Below are positions 53,192-62,392 of a stretch of DNA of 64,000 bases, one piece after another. The notes under the pieces were generated by a model, which saw only the letters and a program-made list of their open reading frames with translations, was not told the origin of the DNA and did no database searches. Each line of letters opens with the position of its first letter. Within the stretch, counting starts at the first letter, position 1. The stretch is from Massilia sp. erpn (lineage in GTDB: Bacteria > Pseudomonadota > Gammaproteobacteria > Burkholderiales > Burkholderiaceae_D). Where the stretch lies: NCBI RefSeq assembly GCF_024400215.1, contig NZ_CP053748.1:4030001-4094000 (forward strand). Reading direction: 5' to 3'. A program made the translations under genes and the position numbers.

Positions 53192-53222
53192 AGCGCCCAG
53201 GTCCCGGATGGATTTGGGCGCT
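53192..53222 (+). terminator. Weak terminator after the lyase gene
   Basis: AGCGCCC (53192-53198) pairs with GGGCGCT (53216-53222) across a 17-base loop, followed by TTCCTC. The stem is short and the T run poor, so this is a modest candidate. Confidence 0.4.
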
Positions 53223-53305
53223 TTCCTCAGTGCATTTCTTGTATGATGAGGGGTTGGTTGCAAACCTTCCAATACTATGAATATGTAAAGAAATGGGGAA
53301 AGCTC

Positions 53306-56300
53306 ATGGTAAGCATTAAACAAAAGGGCGTGGCCTGGCTGCTGCTGGTGGTGGCTTTGGCTGCTGCCGTGGCGGGCGGCACATGGTGGTATAAGAAGCA
53401 GCGTGCGCCGCGCGGCGTGGCGGCGGGCAGTGCGGTGCTGCCGAATCCGAACCTGCCTTTTGCCGTGAACAGCTGCGTGGCGCGCCTGTATGAGGACAAG
53501 CCGGCGCTGGCCCTGACCTTCAGCGACGCCGTGAAGGGCGATCAGCAGCTGGAGCAGGTGATCGAGGTGTCGGATATGGGCGACTCGAAAGCGCCGCCCG
53601 TTCCGGCCACGCCGGCCGCCGATGGCGCCAAGCCGGCCAAGCCTGCGGGCACGCTGCTGAAAGGCGCCTGGGTGGTGTCGGACAATCCCCATGTCGTGCT
53701 CTTCCCGTATGTGAAGCCTGGCCACCGCTATAGCATCAAGGTAAATACCGCGCTGGCGGCGGAGGGTGGCCGCAAGCTGGCCCAGACCCACCAGTGCGAG
53801 GTGCTGAGCGACCAGATGTCGCCATCGTTCTTCTTCGCCAGCAAAGGCACGGTGCTGCCGGCTGGCCTGAATGGAGGCCTGCCCATCGTCACCGTGAACA
53901 TTCCCGAAGTGGATGTGGAGTTCCTGCGCGTTTCGCCGCAGAAGATGCCGAAGTTTATGGAGATGGTGCTCGGTATCCGCCAGCAGAACAATGAGGAAGG
54001 CGAGTACGACGGCTACTACGATCGCACCTCCTTCAAAGGTCAGGTCGGCGGCTGGCAGCTGAACTCCCTGCAGGGCATCGCCGACAGCGTGTACAGCAAC
54101 CGCTTCACCACCAGCGACGAGAAGAACAGCCGCAAGGTGACTTTCCTGCCGGTGGAAAAAGTCGCCGAGCTGAAAGAGCCCGGCGTGTATATCGCCGTGA
54201 TGCGCCGTCCCGGTTTCTTCGACGGCGAATACCAGGTGACCTATTTCTACACCAGCGATATCGGCCTGCACGTGCGGCGCCAGGTCAAGCATACCGACGT
54301 CTTCACCACTTCGCTGAAGAGCGGCAAATCGCAAAGTGGTGTGGAGCTGGAAGTGCTGGGCGAGGGCGGCAAGGTGCTCCTGCGCGGCAAGACCGATGGC
54401 GATGGCCATGGCGTGCTGCCTGGCCTGCCCGATACGGCGCGCCTGCTGCTGGCGCGGCGCGACAAGGAAATGTCGGTTGTGGCCCTGCGCGAACCGGGCC
54501 TGGACCTGGCCGAATTCGATATCGGCGGCCATCTGTCGCGCGATGTAAAACTGTTTGCCTATTCGGGCCGCGATGTATACCGCCCCGGCGAGAAATTCAC
54601 CGTGTCGCTGCTGGCGCGCAAGGCCGATGGCACGGCGCTGCCGCCAGCGCCGGTCAAGGTCGAGCTGAAAAAGCCGGACGGCGATGTGGTCAGTGCCTCG
54701 CTGTGGCAGCCGAGCGCGAAGACGCCGGGCTATATGCAGCAGCGCATCGACCTGCCGGTCGATGCCGCCACCGGCAAATGGAGCCTGGAATTCCGCGCCG
54801 ATCCGACGGCCAAGCGGGCCGACTCCATCTATCAGTTCCAGGTCGAGGAATTCCTGCCCGAGCGCATGAAGCTGACCCTGAACAGCGATGCCGCGCCGAT
54901 GGCGGCGGATGCCACCAGCTTCAAGGTGGCGGTGCAGGGCGATTATCTGTACGGCGCGCCTGCTTCGGGCAATCGCCTGCTGGGCAGCGTGGCGCAGGAA
55001 CGCGCGCGCAATCCGCTGCCGAAGGAATGGCCGGGCTTCATCTTCGGTGACTTCGCCGACGATAAGGAGAAGAGCCGCGCCGAATTGCCGGAAACCGATC
55101 TGGATGAAAACGGCAAGACCAGCCTGCAGGTACCGGTCAAGGCCGAGGCCAGGTCGGCGATGCGGGTGCGCGCTTCCCTTAGCCTGCTGGAATCGGGCGG
55201 CCGTCCCGTGGTGCGCTCGGTGGAGCGCCTGTGGTGGCCCGCGCCGGCCATGATCGCCGTGCGTCCCGCTTTCGATAGCGATGTGGCGCGCGAAGGCAGC
55301 ATGGCGGAATTTGAACTGATCCGCGTGAATGCGGCGGGCAAATTCGACCCGATCAAGGAAGCGCCATTCCGCCTGGTGCGCGAAGACCGCCAATACTACT
55401 GGCGCTATGACGCCGACCGTGGCTGGCATTCGGGCTATACCGAGGCCGAGGAAGCCGTGCATGCGGGCGTGCTGGCGCTGAAGGAAAGGGCCAAGCTGGC
55501 CGTGCCGGTGCAGTGGGGTACTTATCGCCTGGAAGTGACCGATCCGTCCACCAAGCTGGTGACGCGCTACCGCTTCTACGCTGGCTGGAATGCGCAGGAT
55601 GCGGAGAGCATCGGCAACCGTCCCGACCGCGTGAAGCTGCAGCTGGAAGGTGCGCCCGCCAAAGCCGGCGGCGACGTAAAACTGAAGATCGTGCCGCCGC
55701 ATGATGGCGAGGCGCTGGTGATGGTGGAGGCGGACAAGGTCTTGTGGAGCACCCGTGTTTCGGTGAGCACCCAAGGCACCAGCCTGACCATCCCTATCGA
55801 CAAGAGCTGGAACCGCTCGGATATGTATATTTCGACGGTGGTCTTCCGCCCCGGCAGCCAGGGCGACCGCGTGACGCCGGCGCGTGCCGTGGGCATGACC
55901 TGGCTGCCGATGGCGCGCGAATCGCGCAAGCTGAAAGTGAGTCTGACCGCGCCGACCCAGGTGGTGCCGGACAAGCGCATGGTGGCGAAAGTGAAGGTGG
56001 ATGGCGCGGCTGGAAAAACGGCCATGGTTACGCTGTCGGCGGTGGACGTGGGCATCCTGAACATCACCAGCTTCAAGTCGCCTGACCCGTTCGACTTCTT
56101 CTTCGGCAAACACCGCTTCGGCGCGGAGCTGAGCGATATCTATGGCAAGCTGATTGAGCGCATGGACGGCACCCCCGGCAAGATCAAATGGGGCGGTGAT
56201 GCCGGCAAGCGCGATACGCGCAGCATGCCGAAGAAGGTCAAGCTGGTGGACCTGTTCTCGGGTCCGGTGCAGCTGAACGCCAAGGGCGAGGCCGAGATTC

Positions 56301-58387
56301 CGCTGGATATTCCGGACTTTAACGGCACGCTGCGCCTGATGGCGGTGGCGTCGACTGCCGATTCCTACGGTAGCGCCGACCGCGAGGTGGTGGTGTCCGC
56401 GCCTATCGTGGCCGAGATTTCCCTGCCGCGCTTCATCGGTCCCGGCGACAAATCGACGGTGGCGCTGGACGTCAGCAATATGATGACGGGCGAGCAGGAT
56501 ATCGATATCCGCCTGAGCAGCGACCGTCTGCTGCGCATCGGCGACGGCGAGCAGAAACTGCGCCTGGCGCCGCGCCAGCGCAAGGTGCTGCGCTTTACTG
56601 TGGAGCCGAGCGAGCCATATGGCTTGGCGCGCCTGGTGCTGGACGTGAAGACGGGCGGCGCCAAGCCGGTCGAAATCCACCGCGAATTCGCCCTGCAGAT
56701 CCAGCCGCCGGTAGCGCGCGAGCAGGATTCGGTGCGCGTGCGGCTGGAACCTGGCGCCACGCATAAGATCGACCCGGCCGCGGTGGAACGCTTCTTCCGC
56801 GGTTCGGCAGCGCTCAATGTGACGGTGTCCAACCGTCCGCCGCTGAATGTGCGCAGCATCGTCAAGGGCTTGCTGGATTATCCATACGGCTGCCTGGAGC
56901 AGACCACCAGCGCCGCCTATCCGCATATCTATATCGACGAGGAGAGCGCCAAGGCCGTGGGCCTGGAGCCGCGCACCCGCGAGCAGCGCGCCAAGTTCAT
57001 CGAGGGCGCGATCGGCCGCATCGCCGGCATGCAAGGTTCGGCCGGCGGCTTCCGCCTGTGGGGCGGCGACAATGGCCAGTACGAAAACTGGCTGACGCCA
57101 TATGTCGCCAGCTTCCTGATGGATGCGCGCGAAGGCGGTTTCAATGTGCCGGAAGAGATGGGTAAACGCGCGCAGCAATGGATGGTGGAGCGCCTGAACG
57201 GCGCCTCCAGCCAGTTCTCGCCATTCCCGGCCAGCGTCAAGCCGGATGCGCAGGGCCGCTTCGAGTGGCGCGACTATGAGCTGGTGCGCAACAGCCACCA
57301 GCGCTTCGCCGAACTGGCCCACATCGGCTATATGCTGGCGCGCGAACAGAAAGCCTCGCTGGCCTCGCTGCGCCTGCTGCATGACCAGTACCGCGAGCGC
57401 GCCCGTTCGCCGCTGCCGCTGGTGCACCTGGGTATCGCCTTGTCCCTGATGGGTGACACCAAGCGCGCTGAAACCGCGATTGCGGAAGCGATGGTCAAGC
57501 CTTACGGCATCCGCCCCGATTCGGATTGGGAGTGGATGGGCGACTACGGCAGCGCGGTGCGCGACAACGCCATGGCATATGCACTGCTGCTGCGCCATAA
57601 GATCAGCCATCCGCAGCGCGAAACCCTGCTGAACAATCTGGGCGAGCGTCTGGCAAGGGGGCATATGTACTACTCGACGCAGGAGCGTATCGCCCTGTTC
57701 CTGGCGGCGCGCGCCGCCGGCGGCAGCACTGGCGAGACATGGCAGGCGGTGCTGCATACGCCGGACGGCAATACGGCGCTGTCTTCGCGCAATGGCGAAA
57801 CGCGCAGCCTCGATCCAGCGCAAGCGGCTAAAGGCATCACGCTGGAGAACAAGGGCAGCAACGCGGTGTGGGTGGAGGTGGAGGCCAGCGGCTTCCCGCT
57901 GAAACTGACTGCGAACAGCGACAAGATGTCGGTGGAGCGTCGCTGGTTCACCACCCAGGGCACGCCATGGAAGGGCGGCGCGCTGAAAGTGGGCGATATG
58001 CTGCTGGTGCGCGTCACGGCGCGTTCCAAGCAGACCATTGAGGATGCGCTGATCGTCGACCATATTCCGGCTGGCCTGGAGGTGGAAAACCTGAACCTGT
58101 CGCAAGGTCCGCAGGCGGGCGAGTTCAATATCGAGGGCGTGAACCTGGCCTCGGCCATGTCCGACTCGCGCATCAAGCATAAGGAATACCGCGACGACCG
58201 CTTCGTGGCGGCGGCGCGCCTGGACGGCAATCCGCTCAACCTGTTCTATATGCTGCGCGTGGTGACGCCGGGCCGCTTCAGCGTGCCGGGTACGTTTGCC
58301 GAGGATATGTACCGTCCAAGCATCCGCACCTACGGTCCGGCGGGCGAGCCAGTAACGGTGGTCGATCCGAAGGCGCCGGCAAAGTAA
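53306..58387 (+). CDS. yfhM: Bacterial alpha-2-macroglobulin (YfhM type), thioester form
   Basis: A 1693-residue periplasmic protease trap. The ATG at 53306 with GGGGAAAG upstream begins with one membrane helix (VAWLLLVVALAAAVAGGTWW) and no lipobox cysteine, so this copy is anchored by a helix rather than by lipid as in E. coli. MG-type beta domains fill roughly the first 850 residues. The reactive thioester C1196-L-E-Q1199 is in YPYGCLEQTTS, followed by the alpha/alpha thioester domain (about 1200-1480). The bait region is not identifiable by eye. Such proteins trap host or predator proteases, and pair with PBP1C in cell wall defence and repair. pbpC follows by 9 bp, confirming that pairing. 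Confidence 0.93.
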   Translation: MVSIKQKGVAWLLLVVALAAAVAGGTWWYKKQRAPRGVAAGSAVLPNPNLPFAVNSCVARLYEDKPALALTFSDAVKGDQQLEQVIEVSDMGDSKAPPVPATPAADGAKPAKPAGTLLKGAWVVSDNPHVVLFPYVKPGHRYSIKVNTALAAEGGRKLAQTHQCEVLSDQMSPSFFFASKGTVLPAGLNGGLPIVTVNIPEVDVEFLRVSPQKMPKFMEMVLGIRQQNNEEGEYDGYYDRTSFKGQVGGWQLNSLQGIADSVYSNRFTTSDEKNSRKVTFLPVEKVAELKEPGVYIAVMRRPGFFDGEYQVTYFYTSDIGLHVRRQVKHTDVFTTSLKSGKSQSGVELEVLGEGGKVLLRGKTDGDGHGVLPGLPDTARLLLARRDKEMSVVALREPGLDLAEFDIGGHLSRDVKLFAYSGRDVYRPGEKFTVSLLARKADGTALPPAPVKVELKKPDGDVVSASLWQPSAKTPGYMQQRIDLPVDAATGKWSLEFRADPTAKRADSIYQFQVEEFLPERMKLTLNSDAAPMAADATSFKVAVQGDYLYGAPASGNRLLGSVAQERARNPLPKEWPGFIFGDFADDKEKSRAELPETDLDENGKTSLQVPVKAEARSAMRVRASLSLLESGGRPVVRSVERLWWPAPAMIAVRPAFDSDVAREGSMAEFELIRVNAAGKFDPIKEAPFRLVREDRQYYWRYDADRGWHSGYTEAEEAVHAGVLALKERAKLAVPVQWGTYRLEVTDPSTKLVTRYRFYAGWNAQDAESIGNRPDRVKLQLEGAPAKAGGDVKLKIVPPHDGEALVMVEADKVLWSTRVSVSTQGTSLTIPIDKSWNRSDMYISTVVFRPGSQGDRVTPARAVGMTWLPMARESRKLKVSLTAPTQVVPDKRMVAKVKVDGAAGKTAMVTLSAVDVGILNITSFKSPDPFDFFFGKHRFGAELSDIYGKLIERMDGTPGKIKWGGDAGKRDTRSMPKKVKLVDLFSGPVQLNAKGEAEIPLDIPDFNGTLRLMAVASTADSYGSADREVVVSAPIVAEISLPRFIGPGDKSTVALDVSNMMTGEQDIDIRLSSDRLLRIGDGEQKLRLAPRQRKVLRFTVEPSEPYGLARLVLDVKTGGAKPVEIHREFALQIQPPVAREQDSVRVRLEPGATHKIDPAAVERFFRGSAALNVTVSNRPPLNVRSIVKGLLDYPYGCLEQTTSAAYPHIYIDEESAKAVGLEPRTREQRAKFIEGAIGRIAGMQGSAGGFRLWGGDNGQYENWLTPYVASFLMDAREGGFNVPEEMGKRAQQWMVERLNGASSQFSPFPASVKPDAQGRFEWRDYELVRNSHQRFAELAHIGYMLAREQKASLASLRLLHDQYRERARSPLPLVHLGIALSLMGDTKRAETAIAEAMVKPYGIRPDSDWEWMGDYGSAVRDNAMAYALLLRHKISHPQRETLLNNLGERLARGHMYYSTQERIALFLAARAAGGSTGETWQAVLHTPDGNTALSSRNGETRSLDPAQAAKGITLENKGSNAVWVEVEASGFPLKLTANSDKMSVERRWFTTQGTPWKGGALKVGDMLLVRVTARSKQTIEDALIVDHIPAGLEVENLNLSQGPQAGEFNIEGVNLASAMSDSRIKHKEYRDDRFVAAARLDGNPLNLFYMLRVVTPGRFSVPGTFAEDMYRPSIRTYGPAGEPVTVVDPKAPAK

Positions 58388-58396
58388 GGTAGTGTT

Positions 58397-60760
58397 ATGT
58401 TGTCGTTTGCTGTTGCAAGAGCGTGGGCGCGCAGGCATCCTGTGCGCGCCGCGCTGGCGGCTTCGCTGTCGCTGATCCTGCTGCTGGATCTGTTGTTCCC
58501 GCCGCCGCTGCCGCAGGATGCCCCCGGCATGCTGGTGGTGGCGCGCGACGGTTCGCCGCTGCGCGGCTGGCCGGACGCGGATGGCGTCTGGCGCATTCCG
58601 GTCAAGCCGGAGCAGGTCTCGCCGCTGTATCTGGACGCCTTGCTGACCTATGAGGACCGCTGGTTCTACTGGCACCCGGGCTTCAATCCGGCGGCCATGC
58701 TGCGCGCGGGCTGGCAGTGGATGACGCAGGGACGCATCGTCTCCGGCGGCTCCACGCTCAGCATGCAGGTGGCGCGGGCGCTGGAGCCGGTGCCGCGCAG
58801 TATGGCGGGCAAACTGCGCCAGCTGCTGCGCGCCATGCAGATCGAGATGCGCCTCTCCAAGCGCGAAATCCTGACCCTGTATCTGAACCATGCACCCATG
58901 GGCGGCATCGTGGAAGGCGTGGAAATGGCCAGCCGCAGCTATCTGGGCAAGAGTTCCAGCCAGCTGTCGGCGGCCGAGGCGGCGCTGCTGGTGGTGCTGC
59001 CGCAAGCGCCGTCGCGCCTGCGGCCCGATCGCCATCCGGCGCGCGCCCAGCAGGCGCGCGATAAGGTCTTGCAGCGCATGGTGGACCTGGGTCACTGGAC
59101 GCGCGCCGAGGCCGACGATGCCATGATCGAAAAAGTCGGCGCCAATCCGCCGCGTCTGGCCTGGCTGGCGCCACTGGCAGCCGAACGCCTGCACCAGGCG
59201 GCGCGGCGCGAGGCGCGCGCGGGCAAGGGTGGCAGCGCGGCCACGGTGGTGCATTCGACGCTGGACCGCGATATGCAGACCACGCTGGAGCGCATGCTGG
59301 CCGACCGCGTGGCTCAACTGCCGCGTTTCGTCTCGATGGCGGCGCTGGTGATGGATAGCCGCAGCATGGAAATCCTGGCTTATGCCGGTTCGGCCGATTT
59401 CGCCGATGCGCGCCGTTTCAGCCACGTGGACATGGTGCGGGGCATCCGTTCGCCCGGCTCCACGCTGAAACCCTTCCTGTATGCGATGGCGCTGGACGAC
59501 GGCATCGTCCATTCCGAAAGCCTGCTGGCCGATACGCCGCAATCTTTCGGCGGCTACGATCCGGGCAACTTCCAGGCCAGTTTCTCCGGCCCGGTCAGCG
59601 TGGCGGAAGCCTTGCAGCGTTCATTGAACGTGCCCGCCGTCGACTTGCTGGACCGCGTGGGGCCGGTGCGTTTCGCGGCGCGCCTGTCCAGTGCCGGCCT
59701 GCGCCTGCGCCTGCCGCGCGACGCCGAACCGAATCTGAGTGTGATCCTGGGCGGGGCCGGCACCAGCCTGGAAGAATTGGTCGGCGCCTACCGCTCGCTC
59801 GCCATGGGCGGCATGGCGGGTACGCCGCGCATCACCGCCAACGCGCCGGTGCGCGAGGCGCGCATGATGAGCGCGGGCAGCGCCTACATCATCCGCAATA
59901 TCCTGGAAACCGGCGGCCACCCCGACCAGCCTTTCGTCGAAGGCGATGAGGGCGGCGTGCGCCTGGCGTGGAAGACCGGCACCAGCTATGGCTTCCGCGA
60001 TGCCTGGGCGGTCGGCGTCAGCGGCCGCTATACGCTGGGCGTATGGGTGGGGCGGCCGGACGGCACGCCCAATCCCGGCTTCTTCGGCGCGAACGTGGCT
60101 GCGCCCCTGCTGCATCAGATCGCGTCGGCTTTACCGCGCAGCGAGGAACTGGGCCGCGCGCGGCCGAAAGAAGTCTCGGTGGCGCAAATCTGCTGGCCTT
60201 TGGGAACCTCGGCCAGCGTCACCGCGCCGGAGCATTGCCACGCCAAGCGCAGCGCCTGGGTGCTGAACGACACGATTCCGCCGACCTTGCCCGACCGCCT
60301 GCGCGCGCGGGGCCTGCTGGAAACCGTGTGGATCGATCCGCAGAGCGGCTTGCGCAGCATGCCGTCCTGCACGCCGGACGCCAAGCCGCGCGAAGTGGCG
60401 CGCTGGCCCTCGCTGCTGGAGGCCTGGCTGCCTGCAGCGCAGCGTGAACAATTGGGACTGGCCGGCTGGTCGCCCGACTGTCCGCAGCAGAACAGCGCGG
60501 CCAGCATCCGCCTCGCCGGCTTGCGCAACGGCAGCCGTCTGCGCGCCGCGCCCGGCCAGCAGCAGGTGGTGCTGACGCTGGATGCGGTGGGCGGCGTCGG
60601 CCGCCACTACTGGCTGCTGGATGGCCAGACCGTGGCCGGCGCCACCGGTCCGGCCAAGCGGCAAAGCTTCACGCTGAACACGGCCGGTCAGCACAGCGTC
60701 GCCGTCATCGATTCGGCAGGCCATTACGACAGCCTGCAGTTCCGCGTCGACGGCCTGTGA
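58397..60760 (+). CDS. pbpC: Penicillin-binding protein 1C
   Basis: A 787-residue bifunctional class A PBP with one N-terminal membrane helix (about 18-34). The glycosyltransferase domain has the catalytic Glu86 in YEDRWFYWHPGF and the second motif GGSTLSMQVAR. The transpeptidase motifs are S355-T-L-K358, S409-L-N411 and K526-T-G528. The C-terminal 100 residues match the BiPBP_C beta domain typical of PBP1C. It makes and cross-links peptidoglycan, probably where the adjacent alpha-2-macroglobulin protects damaged envelope. It is 9 bp after yfhM, in one transcript. The next gene is on the opposite strand. Confidence 0.96.
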   Translation: MLSFAVARAWARRHPVRAALAASLSLILLLDLLFPPPLPQDAPGMLVVARDGSPLRGWPDADGVWRIPVKPEQVSPLYLDALLTYEDRWFYWHPGFNPAAMLRAGWQWMTQGRIVSGGSTLSMQVARALEPVPRSMAGKLRQLLRAMQIEMRLSKREILTLYLNHAPMGGIVEGVEMASRSYLGKSSSQLSAAEAALLVVLPQAPSRLRPDRHPARAQQARDKVLQRMVDLGHWTRAEADDAMIEKVGANPPRLAWLAPLAAERLHQAARREARAGKGGSAATVVHSTLDRDMQTTLERMLADRVAQLPRFVSMAALVMDSRSMEILAYAGSADFADARRFSHVDMVRGIRSPGSTLKPFLYAMALDDGIVHSESLLADTPQSFGGYDPGNFQASFSGPVSVAEALQRSLNVPAVDLLDRVGPVRFAARLSSAGLRLRLPRDAEPNLSVILGGAGTSLEELVGAYRSLAMGGMAGTPRITANAPVREARMMSAGSAYIIRNILETGGHPDQPFVEGDEGGVRLAWKTGTSYGFRDAWAVGVSGRYTLGVWVGRPDGTPNPGFFGANVAAPLLHQIASALPRSEELGRARPKEVSVAQICWPLGTSASVTAPEHCHAKRSAWVLNDTIPPTLPDRLRARGLLETVWIDPQSGLRSMPSCTPDAKPREVARWPSLLEAWLPAAQREQLGLAGWSPDCPQQNSAASIRLAGLRNGSRLRAAPGQQQVVLTLDAVGGVGRHYWLLDGQTVAGATGPAKRQSFTLNTAGQHSVAVIDSAGHYDSLQFRVDGL

Positions 60761-60892
60761 GCCGGGGGCGCGCCGTGCCGCCCATGGCCCTTGCCGTTGT
60801 GCCGTACCGCGCAGGCGACATATAGGCATCCCAGCGGGCGGCGGCGGAGCAGGGCGGTGCGGGCAGATGGATGCGGTGTTTTCTTGCCATGG

Positions 60893-62392
60893 CTAGTGGC
60901 CTTTCCCTCGGCGTGCGCCGGCCAGCAATACGGCCAGGACCAGCAGCGCCAGTGTCCACGCGGGCAGGGCTGCCAGCCGTGTGCCCGGCGTTCCCGGCTC
61001 CGCCAGCGCCATCGAGGCGCGGAAGCGCGGCACGCTGTCGAAGTCGCGGAAACCGTAACCGCCCAGGCAGGACTTGGCGCAGGGCTGGCGTTCGTCTCCC
61101 AGCGCCGCTTCCTGGATGGCGCGCTGGAAGAAGTCGCGCAACTGACCCTGGTGCAGTGCCACCTCCTGCAGGAAACGCTGCTGGCGTGCCTTGTCCTTGC
61201 CCGCCAGCGTCGCCAGTGACTGGTAGGCCAGCGTCACGGGGCTGAAGATTTGCAGGCTGTCGAACCAGGCGTCCTGCTTCTGGCGTGCCGCCGCATGTTG
61301 CCGTTCCACGCCGCGCATGGCCGCTTCCAGTTCCTGGGCGCGCTGGATGCGGCTCACGCTCGACGATACCTTCTCCAGCGCAGTGCGGTTGGGCTTCCAT
61401 TCCGGATGACTGTCGTAGAAGCGCGCCAGGCTGGCCAGCTTGTTGGCGTTGACTTCGTCGTTGGCGTCGCGCATGGCTTGCACATACAGCTCGCGCGCCG
61501 GAACGGGCGCCAGCAGGCGCACGCCTACGGTCTGCGCGCCGGGCAGCAGCACGGCCAGCAGAATCCAGCAGCCGAAGGCTGCGAACGATGCAGTCATGCG
61601 GCTATGGCAAACGGCGCAGACAGCTGCCGCCACCGCAGCCCAGAAGGCCGAGTACAGCAGCACGATGCAGCCCCATGCCGCCAGCGCCGTGAAGCCGCCA
61701 GCACTGACGGGCACCACGCCGGACAGCAGCGCGGCCATGCCGCACGCTGCTACCAGCGCAACGCTGGCCAGCAGTACGCGCGCCATGAGCTGTGCCAGCA
61801 GCAGCCTTCCCAAATGCACGCCTTGCAGCAGCAGGGCGCGTATGCGCTTGCTTTCGCGGTCCTGGGTCAGGACCGAAACGCTCAGCGAGAGCAGGAAGAG
61901 CGGCCACAGATAGACCACGAAGAACAGCAGGTCGAAGCGGCCGGCCGCCAGCCGGCCCGGATGTTCGATTTCGCTGGCAGTACGGACCGACTCCATCGAT
62001 TCGGCACGCACGCGGACGTAGGCGGGCAGCAGGTCGGCCTGTCCGATCGCCAGTGCCGCGCCAGGCAGGGTGGGCTTGGCAGCGAAGCCGACATGCTCGC
62101 GGAAGGCATAGCCGCGCACGTCGATGGGCGTGCGATACCACTGCAATTGCGCGAACTCCGGCTTGTCCGGATTATCGAAATAGCTGTTGGCCAGCGCATT
62201 GGCTTTCACGCGCGCCGTGCTTTCCTGGCTGGCCGCATCGGCCACCGCCTGGCGCTGGGTGGATTCGAAGCGCGCGCCTTCAAACAGGCCAAGCAAGGCC
62301 AGAAGCAGCGCTGCCAGCAGCAGGAACAAGGTGCCGCGTTCGCGCAATTGGCTGCGCAGATCGTAGCGGATCAGGGTGATGATTTGATTCAT
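60893..62392 (-). CDS. ABC transporter permease, DUF3526 type (second)
   Basis: A 499-residue membrane protein: an N-terminal helix (RGTLFLLLAALLLALLGLF), a large soluble loop (about 50-165), then a block of five helices (about 170-300), another soluble region (about 320-450) and a final helix near the C-terminus. This layout is that of DUF3526 ABC-2 permeases. The ATG at 62392 overlaps the stop of the first permease (ATGA), showing tight coupling. The transported substrate is unknown. It ends 132 bp from the convergent pbpC gene. Confidence 0.85.
   Translation of the reverse strand: MNQIITLIRYDLRSQLRERGTLFLLLAALLLALLGLFEGARFESTQRQAVADAASQESTARVKANALANSYFDNPDKPEFAQLQWYRTPIDVRGYAFREHVGFAAKPTLPGAALAIGQADLLPAYVRVRAESMESVRTASEIEHPGRLAAGRFDLLFFVVYLWPLFLLSLSVSVLTQDRESKRIRALLLQGVHLGRLLLAQLMARVLLASVALVAACGMAALLSGVVPVSAGGFTALAAWGCIVLLYSAFWAAVAAAVCAVCHSRMTASFAAFGCWILLAVLLPGAQTVGVRLLAPVPARELYVQAMRDANDEVNANKLASLARFYDSHPEWKPNRTALEKVSSSVSRIQRAQELEAAMRGVERQHAAARQKQDAWFDSLQIFSPVTLAYQSLATLAGKDKARQQRFLQEVALHQGQLRDFFQRAIQEAALGDERQPCAKSCLGGYGFRDFDSVPRFRASMALAEPGTPGTRLAALPAWTLALLVLAVLLAGARRGKGH

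Noticed and set aside
53033..59542. 2169-codon open frame on the minus strand
   Set aside because: It is antisense to the alpha-2-macroglobulin and pbpC genes, has His/Arg/Gln-rich shadow composition and no family features; it arises from strong third-position GC bias.
60705..60890. Arg-rich 61-codon minus-strand frame after the DUF3526 permease
   Set aside because: It has a fair ribosome-like sequence but overlaps the end of pbpC antisense and has only shadow-type composition; considered as a peptide cargo gene and not supported.
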